From Paenibacillus sp. OVF10 (GTDB taxonomy: Bacteria; Bacillota; Bacilli; Paenibacillales; Paenibacillaceae), in the NCBI GenBank assembly GCA_022836915.1, contig CP094668.1, positions 3,224,001 through 3,288,000 of the forward strand: DNA of 64,000 nucleotides. The letters run 5' to 3'. Made by a program: the position numbers and the translations under genes. The notes beneath the pieces were generated by a model. It was not told the origin of the DNA and made no database searches. It worked only from the letters and a program-made list of their open reading frames with translations. Positions 54,328 to 63,690 of the stretch are shown in pieces (the first letter of the stretch is position 1; every line of letters begins with the position of its first letter).

Positions 54328-54431
54328 TGAACTGGTGTGTGCGTTGAATGGGTTGAATTGAAACTGGTTTTCCAAATAAAGGACGGGAATGATGGTGAAA
54401 TAAGTGTATTTCATGAATTTTCACCAGTTCG

Positions 54432-54461
54432 TTTTCATTTCACTCCAAAAAGGGGTATAAT
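54432..54461 (+). promoter_or_regulatory. Promoter of pduL
   Basis: TTTTCA at 54432-54437 and TATAAT at 54456-54461, spacer 18; the -35 is weak. It lies 60 bases before the start codon. Confidence 0.45.
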
Positions 54462-54521
54462 ACCATTGGATTGTTAAGAGCCTGAGTACAGGCCATAGAT
54501 AAACAAGGAGTGAAATTTACA

Positions 54522-55094
54522 ATGAGTAAAACAGTACCTGTGGGCGTATCTGCCCGTCACATTCATGTATCCCAAGAGCACGTTGAAATTTTGTTTGGCA
54601 AAGGTTATGAACTGACTGAATTTAAACCTCTGTCCCAGCCTGGCCAATACGCTGCTAACGAAACTGTAGCGGTAATTGGTTCGAAAGGACAGTTTGATAA
54701 AGTGCGTATCCTTGGACCTGTTCGCCCTGAAACGCAACTGGAGATCTCCATGACAGATTCATTTGCCATTGGTGTTAAAGCACCTGTACGTGAATCTGGA
54801 AGTATTGAAGGTACACCAGGAATCACAATTAAAGGTCCTGCTGGCGAAGTTACGATTGATAAAGGTGTTATCGTTGCTGCTCGTCACATTCACTTCCATA
54901 CTTCTGATGCTGTTAAATGGGGTATCGAGGACAAACAAATGCTGAAAGTTCGTCTTGGCGGAGATCGCGGTCTTGTACTGGAAAATGTACTGGCTCGTGT
55001 ATCCGATTCTTTCGCACTGGACATGCATATTGATACAGATGAAGCTAACGCTGCTGGCGCTCGTAATGGCGACACTGCTGAAATCATCGATTAA
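54522..55094 (+). CDS. pduL: PduL-type phosphate acyltransferase
   Basis: Transfers acyl groups between phosphate and CoA (acetyl or propanoyl). The duplicated zinc-binding signature is clear: VSARHIHVSQEH and VAARHIHFHTSD. 190 residues. ATG 54522 follows AAGGAG at 11 bases; GTG 54510 is in frame but lies on the ribosome site. Single gene, not part of a microcompartment operon here, so an acetate-overflow or housekeeping role is likely. Confidence 0.92.
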   Translation: MSKTVPVGVSARHIHVSQEHVEILFGKGYELTEFKPLSQPGQYAANETVAVIGSKGQFDKVRILGPVRPETQLEISMTDSFAIGVKAPVRESGSIEGTPGITIKGPAGEVTIDKGVIVAARHIHFHTSDAVKWGIEDKQMLKVRLGGDRGLVLENVLARVSDSFALDMHIDTDEANAAGARNGDTAEIID

Positions 55095-55143
55095 TTACAT
55101 GTAATAGCTTCAGCCGCCAATTGGGGCGGACTGAATAACATAT

Positions 55144-55207
55144 AAACCTGAGCACAGCCAACAGGGGCCGGTTAATTCCACCCCTGATGGCAAGGCTCAG
55201 GTTTTTG
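55144..55207 (+). terminator. pduL terminator (branched hairpin)
   Basis: AACCTGAGC pairs with GCTCAGGTT enclosing an inner CAGGGG...CCCCTG arm, followed by TTTG. Confidence 0.82.
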
Positions 55208-55294
55208 TATTTTCTGAGTGTTCTTCTGAACATGGCATGTTACGGATTAGACGAAGGGACATGTGCTTTGGATGTGGAACTACAGCCCAATTCA

Positions 55295-55303
55295 TGCTAT
55301 AAT
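55295..55303 (+). promoter_or_regulatory. Extended -10 promoter before miaB
   Basis: TGCTATAAT (TG at 55295-55296, TATAAT at 55298-55303). No good -35. About 100 bases before miaB. Confidence 0.45.
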
Positions 55304-55406
55304 TTGCTGTAATGCTCTTTTAGTGTTCCAAGCAAGAAATTCACCTGGAACAGGGATGAATGAACGATTTTTTATTAATAGAGGCTGTAAGGAGTGACCG
55401 AAGGAA

Positions 55407-56961
55407 ATGGCTAAAGACTCAAAAAGGATTACTCCCAATATTTTGATTTCTCCGATGCCAAAGTAATTTCGCAAGATGAATTCAGCAAAAAGATAAGAAT
55501 CCGGGGCCGGGAGATTAACATCAAATCGGAACCCAATCATCGTCAGGAGAAACAGCGGGGCAAGGAAGACGTCCAGGTGCTTTACGAAAATGCCGTTCCC
55601 GATGAACTGAAAAACATAGGGAAAGGCAAACATTATATTGTATATACGTATGGATGTCAGATGAACGAGCATGACTCGGAAACCATCAAAGGACTGCTTG
55701 AGTCTATGGGATATCAGGCTACAGAGAATCGCAAAGAAGCTGATATTATTCTGCTCAATACGTGTGCCATACGGGAAAATGCGGAAGATAAAGTATTTGG
55801 TGAGCTGGGTCACCTGAAAACGCTAAAACTCGAACGTCCGGGATTATTACTTGGCGTATGCGGGTGTATGTCCCAAGAAGAAGGCGTCGTCAACCGAATC
55901 ATGCAGAAGCATGGATTTGTGGATATGATCTTTGGTACACATAACGTGCATCGATTGCCACATCTAATTCAGGAAGCGCTGTTCAGCAAAGAAATGGTTG
56001 TTGAGGTGTGGTCCAAGGAAGGCGACATTATTGAGAACCTGCCGAAGAAACGTGAGGGTATGCGCGGCTGGGTGAACATTATGTATGGCTGCGACAAGTT
56101 CTGTACATATTGCATCGTTCCGTTTACGCGGGGCAAAGAACGCAGCCGTCGTCCGGAAGATGTCATTGCCGAAGTTCGGGATTTGGCACGACAAGGCTTT
56201 AAGGAGATCACGCTGCTTGGTCAAAATGTGAATGCGTACGGCAAGGATTTCACCGACCTGAACTACAGTTTTGGTGACTTGATGGATGCCATTCGCCAAA
56301 TTGATATTCCGCGAGTAAGGTTTACAACCAGTCACCCACGTGACTTCGATGACCACTTGATTGAAGTGCTGGCCAAGGGCGGAAATCTGGTGGAGCACAT
56401 TCATCTTCCGGTGCAATCTGGCAGTTCGGAAGTGCTCAAACGTATGAGCCGCAAGTACAGCCGGGAACACTATCTGAAACTGGCTGACAAAATTAAAAAG
56501 GCCATTCCAGAAGTCGTGTTAACAACGGATATTATTGTTGGTTTTCCGGGGAAACGGAAGAACAGTTTGAAGATACACTTTCCCTTGTCCGTGAAGTAGG
56601 GTATGATTTTGCCTATACCTTTATTTATTCCCCACGGGAAGGTACACCGGCTGCGGTGATGGAAGACAACGTACCGATGGAAGTGAAGAAGGAACGTTTG
56701 AAGCGCTTGAACGAAACGATCAACGAATACAGCCACCGAAGCAATGAAGAGCAACGCGGCAAAATCGTTGAAGTGCTCGTTGAAGGCGAAAGCAAGCGGA
56801 ATTCCGAAGTTCTTGCAGGACGTACGCGCAGCAACAAGCTGGTGCATTTTGAAGGACCCAAAGAATTGATCGGTACTTTTGTACAAGTGGAAATCACCGA
56901 TCCGATGACTTTTTATATTCGGGGCAACCTGCTCTCTGAGCCGGTAGCTGCCAATCAGTAA
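55407..56961 (+). CDS. miaB: tRNA-2-methylthio-N6-dimethylallyladenosine synthase MiaB (two frameshifts)
   Basis: Radical-SAM methylthiotransferase acting on A37 of tRNA. ATG 55407 (AAGGA upstream) is out of register because the five-A run at 55421-55425 lacks one A; repair gives [20 protein letters not shown] second loss in the four-G run at 56548-56551 hides the C-terminus; repair gives [14 protein letters not shown]. Total 518 residues. UPF0004 cysteines ([25 protein letters not shown]), radical [11 protein letters not shown] and C-terminal TRAM are present. Confidence 0.95.
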
Positions 56962-56994
56962 TACACACACCAATAAGATGAATGATTTTTGCAC

Positions 56995-57170
56995 TTAGCG
57001 GGGTTGCGCCGAGCGTAGCGAAGGTGACGGAATCGATTCTGTAGAAGCGAAGCGTTCGCCTTTGTCTCCGAATTTTAACCTTGAACAATCTCAATCGAAA
57101 AAATTCGGAGACAACAGCGATCAAAAGAACGATCCGGCACCGTAGCGGTCACTGAGCAGTCAACTGAGCT
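56995..57170. repeat. Structured, repeat-like intergenic element
   Basis: Between miaB and ricA. A 15-bp perfect inverted repeat (TTGTCTCCGAATTTT, 57062-57076, with its complement at 57100-57114) encloses a loop that itself contains TTGA/TCAA. Flanking parts hold a GAATCGATTC palindrome (57030-57039) and a GCGAA-GCG-TTCGC hairpin (57047-57059). No ORF. It looks like a dispersed REP/MITE-like or ncRNA element. Only one copy is in this window. Confidence 0.5.
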
Positions 57171-57222
57171 AGGGCAACATGAATATTCATCTTATATCAT
57201 CTCATAGAATGGAGCGATTTCA

Positions 57223-57672
57223 GTGGCGCAGGAAGAAGTGCAGTACAACCATTATGGAATGCCAACCTACGATACGCGCAATCTGGTCATACGCGACGAC
57301 ATTATGGGAAAAGCCAAAGAATTGGCTGATATGCTCGGAACGAGTGAGGAAGTTAGACAGTTTCAACAGGCTGAAACCAAAATTCGGGATCATGAGCGCA
57401 TCCAGCAGTTGATTGCAACGATCAAGAAAAAACAAAAAGAGATTGTTGCTTTTGAAAGCTTCAAAAATGTGGAGATGGTCAGCAAAATTGAACAGGAAAT
57501 TGAAGATCTGCAAAGCGAACTGGACAGTATTCCATTGGTTACGGAATTCCAGCAGAGCCAGAGCGACATCAACTACTTGCTTCAACTAGTGATCTCTGTA
57601 ATCCGGGATACGGTTTCTGAAAAAGTAAACGTGGAGGCTGGAACGGATTCACCTCCGACCAGTTGCGGTTAA
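57223..57672 (+). CDS. ricA: YlbF/YmcA-family RNase Y regulator
   Basis: 149 residues. Member of the Y-complex (RicA/RicF/RicT) that redirects RNase Y cleavage and promotes competence, biofilm and sporulation in B. subtilis. Helical core DIMGKAKELADMLGTSEEVRQFQ and QKEIVAFESFKNVEMVSKIEQEI (in parts). Ends in SCG, a possible Fe-S ligand. GTG start with GGAGCGA. Position after miaB is that of ymcA. Confidence 0.9.
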   Translation: MAQEEVQYNHYGMPTYDTRNLVIRDDIMGKAKELADMLGTSEEVRQFQQAETKIRDHERIQQLIATIKKKQKEIVAFESFKNVEMVSKIEQEIEDLQSELDSIPLVTEFQQSQSDINYLLQLVISVIRDTVSEKVNVEAGTDSPPTSCG

Positions 57673-57682
57673 ATGACGGAAG

Positions 57683-57709
57683 GGTGCGGACGCTGTCCGC
57701 GCCTTTTTT
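57683..57709 (+). terminator. ricA terminator
   Basis: GGTGCGGAC-GCT-GTCCGCGCC (one T-G) followed by six T. Confidence 0.9.
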
Positions 57710-57728
57710 GACATTACATAACCGTAAA

Positions 57729-57782
57729 CGTGGAGTGGCTATCGCCAAGTACTCGGAATATAATTCCAAGCAAAGCTCCACG
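57729..57782 (+). ncRNA. Predicted three-way-junction RNA before the thioesterase
   Basis: Closing stem CGTGGAG/CTCCACG encloses two hairpins: TGGC-TATC-GCCA (57736-57747) and GGAAT-ATA-ATTCC (57755-57767). It lies between the ricA terminator and the next gene. It matches no riboswitch class I can recall. It may be a leader or a small RNA; structure predicted by eye only. Confidence 0.4.
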
Positions 57783-57881
57783 CTGTGGGGTTATTTTGTG
57801 TGGCGCAGCTGATTTTTAATGATAAAGGCACATGACATCAAGAGAGCTTGATACGTACAGTGAATAAAGGAGAAATGAATA

Positions 57882-58285
57882 ATGAGTATTTTGGACAAAA
57901 TGGTGGAAGACGGAGACGGACGATTCTGGGGATTTCTCGGCTGTCGTTATATTAAAGGAGACGGAAAAGAAGTTAAGATTGCGTTGACAGCAGGCGAACA
58001 TCATACGAACTCCATGGGGATTATTCATGGGGGTGTATTGACTTCACTGATGGATCAGGCGATGGGGATGGTCGCAACAGCAGCAATGGAAGTGGACGGC
58101 TGTGTGACAACGAATCTGAACGTGCATTTTCTTGCACCAATGAAACAAGGGAGTTAACGGTGACAGCTACGGTACTGCATCAAGCAGGACGCAGTGTTAC
58201 GACTCAATCGGAGGTTCGTGATGCATCGGGCACGTTGGGATGTATGGCAACGGCGACATTCCGCATAGCACGCCCGAGAACGTAA
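57882..58285 (+). CDS. PaaI-family hotdog thioesterase (frameshifted)
   Basis: Hotdog-fold acyl-CoA thioesterase, 134 residues after repair. Motif HTNSMGIIHGGVLTSLMDQAMG is the family active-site loop. The frame stops at 58157; adding one G to the run at 58149-58151 continues as PMKQGELTVTATVLHQAGRS and ends FRIARPRT, stop 58283-58285. Substrate unknown. AAAGGAG precedes ATG. Confidence 0.9.
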
Positions 58286-58301
58286 CGCAAGAATCCTGCG
58301 G

Positions 58302-58329
58302 TTGACAAAAGATATTATTATGTCATAAT
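58302..58329 (+). promoter_or_regulatory. Promoter with overlapping palindromic operator (Nudix/NrtR-like gene)
   Basis: TTGACA (58302-58307), 16-base spacer, CATAAT (58324-58329). The palindrome ATTATG-T-CATAAT (58317-58329) covers the -10. An NrtR-type repressor encoded just downstream would be expected to bind such a site. Confidence 0.55.
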
Positions 58330-58363
58330 GAAATTATCAAAATGAAAATAGTCGGTGGTGCCC

Positions 58364-59166
58364 ATGAGCGAAAACTACGAACACTTTAATGCAGAGAGCG
58401 ACGAACAAGCAGCACGTGCTTATAGTTCCAAAAATATCGTACCCCCGATGGTGTTCCTGCGGATATCGTTATGTTCACCTTAACCAAGCGGGAGCGCAAG
58501 ACGGTGACGAAGACACTTCCCATTCGGGAACTGAAAGTGATGCTGATCAAGCGCAAAGGCTGGCCTTTTGCAGGCAGATGGGCATTGCCCGGTGGATTTT
58601 GTCAGGAGAATGAATCCATCTACGGTGCAGCTAAGCGTGAGCTGATGGAAGAGACAGGTGTAGACGGTGGACATCTGGAATACTTGAATGTATACAGTCA
58701 GCCGGGTCGTGACCCAAGGGGCTGGATTATCTCTCACGCATTTTTTGCACTTGTGGAAGAATGGATGCTGGATCAACGCCAAGCAGCAGATGATGCTGAG
58801 GATGTTGGATTGTTCACGATTCAGGAGGCGCTGCAAGAACTGGAACTGGCTTTTGATCACAGAACAATCATCGAAGATGCTTATCGACGTATTCAACAGC
58901 AGATGCTGGAAACGACGATTGCTCGTCAATTCCTGCCACGTGAGTTTACATTAAGTGAATTATATCAGGTTATTCAAAGTGTTGTACCGGATTTTGAAGA
59001 ACCAAACTTCATTCGCAAGATTACGTCTACCCGCAGCCGTAAAGGCATTGTGGAAGAAGTACGGGATGAAGAGGGGAACCTGGTGAGTTCCAACCAGTAC
59101 TCGCAGCGTCCGGCGCAACTATATCGTTTTACAGAACTCGTACCACGACTTTCCATCTATACGTAA
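58364..59166 (+). CDS. Nudix hydrolase with C-terminal winged helix, NrtR-like (frameshifted)
   Basis: N-terminal Nudix domain with a complete Nudix box (GFCQENES...AKRELMEETGV) and a C-terminal domain resembling the NrtR winged helix (FTLSELYQVI, NFIRKI, RPAQLYRF). NrtR proteins sense ADP-ribose and repress NAD genes; this one also keeps catalytic residues and could be an ADP-ribose pyrophosphatase. The start ATG 58364 is out of register: one A lost in the run at 58430-58434; repair reads SSKKYRTPDGVPADIVMF. 267 residues. Next two genes are NAD salvage enzymes. Confidence 0.85.
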
Positions 59167-59233
59167 TAAGGTGTAGGTGTGTCAATCTGATTGAATCAGG
59201 ATCAACCATTTCTTGGCTAAGGGAGTGTTGACG

Positions 59234-59791
59234 ATGAAAGCACTGATTGTCATTGATTTTACGAACGATTTTGTGACAGGTTCTTTGCCTGTAGGTCAGC
59301 CGGCAGTAGAGATCGACGAGACGATTGCAGCTGTAACCGAGGCCTATTGTAAGAACAAACATGAGGTAATCATGGCTGTGGATCTGCACGAGGAAAATGA
59401 TCCATATCACCCGGAGACTGTCCTTTTTCCACCTCATAACATCAGAAATACGGAGGGGAGACAGTTATATGGTCGTCTTGCCCAGGTGATGGAAGAACGG
59501 AAAACAGATATACAGTGGATGGATAAGACGAGATATAGTGCATTCTGTGGGACTGATCTGGAACTCAGACTGCGTGCACGTGGTATTACGGATATTGCAC
59601 TGATTGGGGTATGTACGGATATTTGCATATTGCATACCGCAGTGGATGCTTACAATAAAGGTTTTCATATTACGGTATATGAAGATGCAGTTGCCAGCTT
59701 TAATCCGGCAGGGCATGAGTGGGCACTTGGACATTTTCGTTCCAGCCTGGGTGCTTCGGTGGTTAAGGCGAGCGAGACAGTCTTGGCTTAA
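59234..59791 (+). CDS. pncA: Nicotinamidase (cysteine hydrolase)
   Basis: Isochorismatase-fold enzyme that deamidates nicotinamide to nicotinate. The catalytic triad is D8 (VIDFTNDF), K98 (MDKTRYSAF) and C127 (GVCTDICIL). 185 residues. ATG 59234 has GGGAG upstream. The neighbour pncB uses nicotinate, which supports nicotinamidase over another cysteine hydrolase. Confidence 0.87.
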   Translation: MKALIVIDFTNDFVTGSLPVGQPAVEIDETIAAVTEAYCKNKHEVIMAVDLHEENDPYHPETVLFPPHNIRNTEGRQLYGRLAQVMEERKTDIQWMDKTRYSAFCGTDLELRLRARGITDIALIGVCTDICILHTAVDAYNKGFHITVYEDAVASFNPAGHEWALGHFRSSLGASVVKASETVLA

Positions 59792-59987
59792 TTTACTCCA
59801 TAGTCATGTTTGGTTGGCCTCATGTTAGGAACCGGATGAATGTGGTGAATGGTGTATAGAGTTTTTACGGGAGACTTGTTTGTTGAATACGGATGAACAG
59901 AATCATGAAGAATAAGTCTCCATATGTTAACCCGTGTCCACAGATGAAATCTGGGGGCACGAGCGGAAGTCAGAGAGGATGAGACAA

Positions 59988-61439
59988 ATGCAGACAACTA
60001 GCCTGGCTTTACATACGGATAAATATCAGATCAATATGATGTACGCCCATTGGGTGAATGGTACTCACAAGCGGAAGGCGGTATTTGAAGCCTATTTCCG
60101 TAAGCTTCCTTTTGGCAACGGATATGCGGTATTTGCCGGATTGGAACGTATTGTGAACTATATCAGCCAGCTTCGGTTTACGATGGACGACATCAAATTT
60201 TTATCCAAACAAGAGGAAAATTACGATCCGGTCTTTCTGGAAGAGTTGCTCCAGTTTTCATTTCAGGGGACGATTCATTCCATGAAGGAGGGTGCAATTG
60301 TTTTCCCTGACGAACCGCTCATTCGGGTAGAAGGCTCCATTATGGAGACACAATTGGTGGAGACAGCGATACTTAACTTCATGAATTATCAGACGTTGAT
60401 TGCAACCAAGGCTTCGCGGATCAAACAGGTAGCGCAGCAGGATACGTTGCTCGAATTCGGCACACGGCGTGCACAGGAAGCGGATGCTGCCATCTGGGGC
60501 GCACGTGCCTCGTATGTAGCAGGTTTCCATGCAACGTCTAATATGCTGGCCGGAGAGCGCTTTGGGATCCCAACAGCAGGTACACACGCCCATTCCTGGG
60601 TACAGAGCTTTATGAGCGAACAGGAGGCGTTTGACGTGTATGCCAAAGTGTTACCTGATCAGGTTACGCTGCTGGTTGATACCTTTGACACGTTGAACAG
60701 TGGAGTACCTCACGCTATCAAAACAGCCAAGAAGTTGGAGAGCCAAGGCAAAAGATGAATGCCATTCGTCTCGACAGTGGTGACCTAGCGTACTTGTCGA
60801 TTCAGGCACGTCAGATGTTGGATGAGGCTGGCCTGGATTATGTGAAAATTGTTGCATCCAATGATTTGGATGAAAATACGATTTTCAACCTGAAGGCTCA
60901 AGGAGCACGGATTGATACATGGGGTGTTGGTACACAGTTGATTACGGCTTCTGACCAGCCATCTTTGGGTGGAGTGTACAAATTGGTGGAGCGTGAAGTA
61001 GACGGTGCCATGCTACCTACGATCAAAATATCTGCCAATCCTGAAAAGGTGTCCACTCCAGGTAAAGGAAGTGTTCCGGATTATTGATCCGAAACATGGC
61101 AAAGCGATTGCAGATTATATCTGCTATCCAGATGAAGAGCAGCCGCTACAGGGCGGACCGCTCAAGCTGTTCAACCCGCTACACCCTTACCTGAAAAAGA
61201 CAGTTACCCGCTACGAAGCGGTTAATATGCTGGAGCCAATCTTTGTGAATGGACGTAAAGTGTATGAACTGCCTAATCTGGATGAGATTCGGGCGTACCA
61301 CCGGGAACAGATGAACCTCTTCTGGCCTGAATACCAACGGAAGCTCAATCCGGAGATCTATCGTGTGAACATCAGCCCTGCGGCATGGAATATGAAGCAG
61401 AAGCTCATTGCGGAACATGTGAAATCCACAGAGGAATGA
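59988..61439 (+). CDS. pncB: Nicotinate phosphoribosyltransferase (two frameshifts)
   Basis: Makes nicotinate mononucleotide from nicotinate and PRPP. HTDKYQINMMYAHWVNG at the N-terminus, LEFGTRRAQEADAA, and LDSGDLAYLS are class motifs. One A is lost at 60750-60753 (repair: QGKKMNAIRLDSGDL) and two bases (or one gained) at the A run 61064-61066 (repair: TPGKKEVFRIIDP). Restored length 484 residues, normal for the family. ATG 59988 with AGAGGA upstream. Confidence 0.92.
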
Positions 61440-61461
61440 TCTACACATAAGAATTACAGAG

Positions 61462-61499
61462 AGGCATATCCAGTGAGGAATACTGGCTTATGCCTTTTT
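61462..61499 (+). terminator. pncB terminator
   Basis: AGGCATA and TATGCCT with an inner CCAGT/ACTGG arm, then TTTT. Confidence 0.87.
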
Positions 61500-61832
61500 G
61501 ATGCCTATAAAATGTATACGTTCTTAGGGGAGTTGAACGATTCGATGATCGCAAGAAAAACTTCAGCTAAATGCGTTCTGTCTTCTGTTAAAGTACGTCG
61601 ATAGTTGATAGACTTTTTTCTTATATGATCCCGATGAGATGGATCAGTGATGTAAGAAATCTCATGGACAGACTGCCGAGGTAGCAGGCTATACTGGAAA
61701 TAGCCATGCCCAATTCAAGATGTAGGGGAAAAGCAGTAATTATTTCTCGGGAAAGCGCAGGAGACGCCAAATTCTGCAACTATTGATTCAATCCCGCAGC
61801 TGTAGGGGATGAAAGTAAGAGGAGGTGCAGAC
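61500..61832 (+). other. Noncoding leader region before the membrane protein
   Basis: No ORF. A nine-base direct repeat TGTAGGGGA occurs at 61721-61729 and 61801-61809, exactly 80 bases apart, flanking a region with a CGGGA...TCCCG closing pair and a GCGCAGGAGACGCC arm. It resembles a structured leader but I cannot place it in a riboswitch class. Confidence 0.35.
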
Positions 61833-62486
61833 ATGAGATGGATATTAGGACTGGTCTGGATCGCTTTTATTGCCTATGCATTGTTGTTGGCACCGGGGCA
61901 GTCACCTGGAAGTGATCCGATATTCAAAGAACTGATCACAATGCAAAGCAAAGAGCCTTGGTTACTTACTGTGTTTTCGTGGTTGGGTATTTTCCCGGCA
62001 GTGTATGCCTGTATGCTTTTAAGAACATCTGTGAAAGAACGAGGTGGCCGTGTACAGGCTTGGCCTTTTGTTATACTTTCTTTTGGACTGGGTGCTTTTG
62101 CCCTGCTTCCTTATTATGCATGGTCATCATCCGCAAATAGATCTTCGGGTTACACAAGCTTGCATTTTGGTCGTCAGCGGAAGTGGGGAATTGGACGGTT
62201 AGCAGCTCATAAGTTGACGCATGTAGTCCTTCTGCTGTTGACACTGGGGGCAGCATTCTATGCCGTGACGCAAGGTCATCCGGATGAATATATGGATGCA
62301 TTCAATCAATCTGCCTTTGTACATATCATGACGATTGATTTTGTACTGCTGACCTTACTTTCCATGATTGCGATATACAGGGATACTGAAGCGAGTCGAC
62401 GTTCACCAGCTTGGGCAGTGACAGGCATTATCCCCATCGTGGGTCCACTAATCTATCTGTTGACGCTCAGGAGAGACAGAGCTTGA
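61833..62486 (+). CDS. Six-helix membrane protein of unknown function
   Basis: 217 residues, about six hydrophobic helices (near 1-18, 43-63, 76-97, 125-145, 161-181, 193-211) with a basic C-terminus. Not recognised. ATG 61833 follows GAGGAGGTG at good spacing. It stands alone behind the structured leader and ahead of the oxidoreductase. Confidence 0.75.
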   Translation: MRWILGLVWIAFIAYALLLAPGQSPGSDPIFKELITMQSKEPWLLTVFSWLGIFPAVYACMLLRTSVKERGGRVQAWPFVILSFGLGAFALLPYYAWSSSANRSSGYTSLHFGRQRKWGIGRLAAHKLTHVVLLLLTLGAAFYAVTQGHPDEYMDAFNQSAFVHIMTIDFVLLTLLSMIAIYRDTEASRRSPAWAVTGIIPIVGPLIYLLTLRRDRA

Positions 62487-62596
62487 TCATCAATATCTGA
62501 AGATCCAGAAGTAAAAGGTAGCCGTTAAGCCTGAATGCGAACAATTCATGTGCTTAATGGAAAAATATATAAAATCCAAAGAAGGAGTGGCTATCG

Positions 62597-63616
62597 ATGA
62601 AAAATCATTTTAACGCATATGTTGTCCGTAAAGAAGAACAGGGCGGAGTGAAAGCTGCTATAGAGCAACTGAAGAAGGAAGATCTGCCGAATGGAGATGT
62701 TACGGTAAAGGTGCAATATTCCAGTGTCAATTATAAAGACGGACTCGCGACCCTTGAGAAAGGCGGTGTCGTTCGTGAGTACCCGATGGTACCGGGAATT
62801 GATCTGGCTGGAACGGTAGAGGAGTCGGTCAGTGGACGTTTTGCACCAGGAGATCGGGTGATCAGTACAGGATTTGAACCTGGTGTATCCCATTACGGAG
62901 GGTACAGCGAGTATGCTCGTCTGCGCAGTGAATGGCTGGTGCCTCTGCCAGCGGGTCTCAGTGAAAAAGAAGCCATGGCAATTGGAACCGCAGGATTTAC
63001 GGCTGCACTTTCGGTAGATGCGCTGTTACAGGCTGGAGTGACACCGGAGATGGGCAAGGTTCTGGTTACGGGTGCAACGGGTGGCGTTGGCAGTATGGCA
63101 GTTGCCATTCTGGCGAGACTTGGCTTTGAAGTAACAGCTAGCACAGGCAAGAAGGATCAGGAGGAGGCATTGCTCCGAAACTTGGGCGCCTCAGAGGTTA
63201 TTACTCGTGAAGAAGCTGATGCTCCAGCTAAAGGAGCCATGGGGAAACAGCTATGGGCGGGAGTTGTTGATCCAACAGGAGGACCGGCTCTTGCGGAGCG
63301 ATTGAAACAGATTCAATACGGAGGTGCGGTAGCGGTATCCGGGTTAACTGGAGGCGCGGCTTTTGAATCCACGGTACTTCCGTTTATTTTGCGTGGCATC
63401 CAGCTTATTGGTATAGACTCTGTATATTGTCCGATGGAACGTCGGGAACGATTGTGGAAACTGCTCGGTGGAGAATGGAAACCGGAGCGCGCGCTGGAAC
63501 TGGGAATCCGGGAGATTTCTCTAGATCAATTGCCTCATACGCTGGAGACGATACTCCAAGGTGGTGCAGTAGGTCGTACGGTGGTCAATACAATATCAGA
63601 TCTGCCATCCGCATAA
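62597..63616 (+). CDS. YhdH/AcuI-type NADPH-dependent quinone/acryloyl-CoA oxidoreductase
   Basis: Zinc-free medium-chain dehydrogenase, 339 residues. SSVNYKDGLA and VPGIDLAGTV at the catalytic end, Rossmann GATGGVGSMAVAIL in the cofactor domain, and the GMxxL-type tail. YhdH proteins reduce acryloyl-CoA or quinones; the true substrate is uncertain. GAAGGAG precedes the ATG. Followed closely by a lipoprotein gene. Confidence 0.88.
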   Translation: MKNHFNAYVVRKEEQGGVKAAIEQLKKEDLPNGDVTVKVQYSSVNYKDGLATLEKGGVVREYPMVPGIDLAGTVEESVSGRFAPGDRVISTGFEPGVSHYGGYSEYARLRSEWLVPLPAGLSEKEAMAIGTAGFTAALSVDALLQAGVTPEMGKVLVTGATGGVGSMAVAILARLGFEVTASTGKKDQEEALLRNLGASEVITREEADAPAKGAMGKQLWAGVVDPTGGPALAERLKQIQYGGAVAVSGLTGGAAFESTVLPFILRGIQLIGIDSVYCPMERRERLWKLLGGEWKPERALELGIREISLDQLPHTLETILQGGAVGRTVVNTISDLPSA

Positions 63617-63690
63617 GATTCTAAGTCCTTAGACATGCTAATTCTACCTGATTGGGTCACAGTACACGTGGCTGGAAAGGAAGGATTGGC

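Noticed and set aside
58389..58613. Separate 74-codon ORF overlapping the Nudix gene
   Set aside because: It is a shadow in the wrong frame created next to the A-run deletion; the Nudix frame has all the motifs.
61700..61832. c-di-AMP (ydaO) or cobalamin riboswitch
   Set aside because: AGGAGACGCC is slightly like the cobalamin tail and the region is upstream of a membrane gene, but the conserved cores of both classes are missing.
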